NCBI GenBank assembly: GCA_020027805.1
Contig: JAHKKQ010000156.1
Coordinates: 1-5,046, forward strand
Source of the DNA: Candidatus Dadabacteria bacterium
Lineage (GTDB): Bacteria; Desulfobacterota_D; UBA1144; Nemesobacterales; UBA2774
Length of the DNA: 5,046 bases
Reading direction: 5' to 3'
The notes beneath the pieces were generated by a model. That model was not told the origin of the DNA and ran no database searches. It saw only the letters and a program-made list of their open reading frames with translations. Made by a program: the position numbers and the translations under genes. Positions 3,687 through 5,046 of the stretch are shown in pieces; the stretch's first letter is position 1, and every line of letters starts with the position of its first letter.

Positions 3687-5046
3687 ATGGAAAAATTTGA
3701 CCTAACAGTGATCGGATCGGGGCCGGGGGGATACATCGCCGCAATAAGGGCGGCGCAGCTCGGAATGAAGGTAGCAATTATCGAAAGGGATAAAGCCGGA
3801 GGCGTCTGCCTCAACTGGGGATGCATCCCTTCCAAGTCCATTCTCAAATGCGCCGAAGTCTACCAGTACTTCAAGCATTCGGGCGAATTCGGTATAGAGC
3901 ATAAAGGGCTTTCCTATGACTTCTCCAAAGTCATAGACAAGAGCCGGAACGCGGCTGATACACTGACGAAAGGCGTCGAATTCCTGCTTAAGAAAAACAA
4001 GTCCATGCTGTTTAAAGGCGTGGGCAAAATGATTGCTAAAAATAAAGTCGGAGTCATACAGGAAAAAGGCCAGATCGAGATCGATACCGATAAGATACTG
4101 ATAGCCACGGGCTCTGTCCCGATGACGCTTCCCGGTCTCGAGATCGACGGCAGGCAGATAATGACGAGCGACGAGGCGATATTCCATAGAGAGGTCCCCG
4201 ATTCGGTCGTCGTTATAGGAGGAGGGTACATCGGTGCCGAGTTCGCATACGTCTACAACTCCTTCGGAAGTAAAGTGACCATAGTCGAGATGATGGATCA
4301 TCTAATCCCCGGGGCTGACGAAGAGGTGTCCCGGGAGCTGGAGAAGAATTTCAAAAAGAACGGTATCGACGTGCTGACCTCCGCGAAATTCAAAGAGGTG
4401 AAGAAGAAGAAAAAGAACGTGGACGTGATCGTCGAGAAGCTGGCTGACAAGAGCGAGGCGGCAATAACCGCCTCGATGGTGCTCGTGGCTGTCGGAAGGC
4501 GACCCGTCGCGAACGACGCCCCCACGTCGCTGAGCTATTACAAGAAGTCGGGCGATATCGGGTTAAGCGACCTCCGCATAGAATTGAACGAGAGGGGGTT
4601 TATAAAGACCGACGATTCTTACATGACCACCTGTGAAAACGTCTATGCGATTGGCGACGTAATCGGGCCGCCCCTTCTTGCGCACAAGGCGTCCGATGAA
4701 GGCGTGGTCGCGGTCGAGAAGATGGCCGGGCTCAAGAGCAAGGTCCACTACGACAACATCCCCGGCTGCGTCTATTGCCAGCCCGAGATTTCGATGATCG
4801 GCATGACGGAAAAACAGGCCAGGGAACAGGGGCTCAATTACACCGTCGGGAAGTTCCCGTTCAGGGCGTCCGGAAAGGCCGTCGGCACGGGCGAGACGGA
4901 AGGCTTCGTAAAGATAATCGCGGATAAGGCCACGGGGGAGATTCTCGGCGGACACATCATCGGCCACGGGGCGACCGAGCTCATTGCGGAGATAGGCGTC
5001 GGACGCACCCTCGAAACCACACCGCTCGAGATAGCTATTACGTCCC
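3687..5046 (+). CDS. lpdA: Dihydrolipoamide dehydrogenase (E3), 3' end cut by window
   Basis: This FAD- and NAD-dependent flavoprotein reoxidises dihydrolipoyl groups of 2-oxoacid dehydrogenase complexes, making NADH. 453 codons are visible; full-length family members have about 465-475 residues. The FAD dinucleotide fold has GSGPGG at 10-15. The redox disulfide is C41/C46 in GGVCLNWGCIPSKS. The NAD fold has VIGGGYIGAEF at 176-186, with acidic E201 at the end of the second strand, favouring NAD over NADP. The second FAD motif is TTCENVYAIGDV (314-325). The dimerisation domain begins near 355, and the window ends at ITS, just before the expected HxHPTxxE catalytic segment, so the catalytic His/Glu pair cannot be checked. 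Between GRRP (270-273) and NERGFI there are about 13 more residues than in the E. coli enzyme, and a run of five lysines lies at 239-243. The start is fixed by the FAD fold, which begins at once with MEKFDLTVIG. No Shine-Dalgarno is present. The gene could serve pyruvate, 2-oxoglutarate or glycine-cleavage complexes; the neighbouring aceE favours pyruvate. Confidence 0.96.
   Translation, partial: MEKFDLTVIGSGPGGYIAAIRAAQLGMKVAIIERDKAGGVCLNWGCIPSKSILKCAEVYQYFKHSGEFGIEHKGLSYDFSKVIDKSRNAADTLTKGVEFLLKKNKSMLFKGVGKMIAKNKVGVIQEKGQIEIDTDKILIATGSVPMTLPGLEIDGRQIMTSDEAIFHREVPDSVVVIGGGYIGAEFAYVYNSFGSKVTIVEMMDHLIPGADEEVSRELEKNFKKNGIDVLTSAKFKEVKKKKKNVDVIVEKLADKSEAAITASMVLVAVGRRPVANDAPTSLSYYKKSGDIGLSDLRIELNERGFIKTDDSYMTTCENVYAIGDVIGPPLLAHKASDEGVVAVEKMAGLKSKVHYDNIPGCVYCQPEISMIGMTEKQAREQGLNYTVGKFPFRASGKAVGTGETEGFVKIIADKATGEILGGHIIGHGATELIAEIGVGRTLETTPLEIAITS

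Noticed and set aside
3702..4301. 199-residue open frame on the minus strand opposite lpd
   Set aside because: It is antisense to the clear FAD and NAD folds of Lpd and has no protein features of its own.

Overview
The window carries two genes of the pyruvate dehydrogenase complex, transcribed away from each other. On the minus strand (194-2878) lies a complete gene for the homodimeric-type pyruvate dehydrogenase E1 (AceE). On the plus strand (3687 to the window end) lies dihydrolipoamide dehydrogenase (E3, Lpd), cut by the window edge just before its catalytic His/Glu segment. The E2 acetyltransferase that would join E1 and E3 is not in the window. It may lie downstream of lpd, beyond aceE, or elsewhere.

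The 808-base gap between the two start codons (2879-3686) and the 193 bases after aceE hold no convincing gene. Both are packed with short palindromes and dispersed-type repeats. These include a 14-base motif present in both orientations, a 21-base exact direct repeat, a MITE-like inverted-repeat unit, and CACAC/GTGTG hairpins. There are also hairpins with an ATCAAG loop on both sides of aceE, and a diverged ~42-base direct repeat bracketing the gene. Each gene has its own near-consensus sigma70-type promoter: TTGACT-18-TATTAT for aceE and TTGACG-16-TATAAT for lpd. The lpd promoter sits so close to the ATG that the mRNA should be leaderless or nearly so. The aceE promoter puts the transcription start downstream of the longest-ORF start codon, which fixes the likelier start at 2878.

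The organism is probably a Gram-negative, proteobacteria-like lineage. The AceE is of the single-chain ~890-residue type, close in motif layout to the E. coli enzyme. Coding DNA is GC-rich with free use of ATA (Ile) and AGG (Arg) codons, which is unlike enterics and would suit a deltaproteobacterial or related uncultured phylum. This placement is inference and weak.

I did not find a wholly new gene system. The most unusual things are the repeat-loaded divergent region, the near-leaderless lpd, and a ~13-residue extra segment in Lpd.
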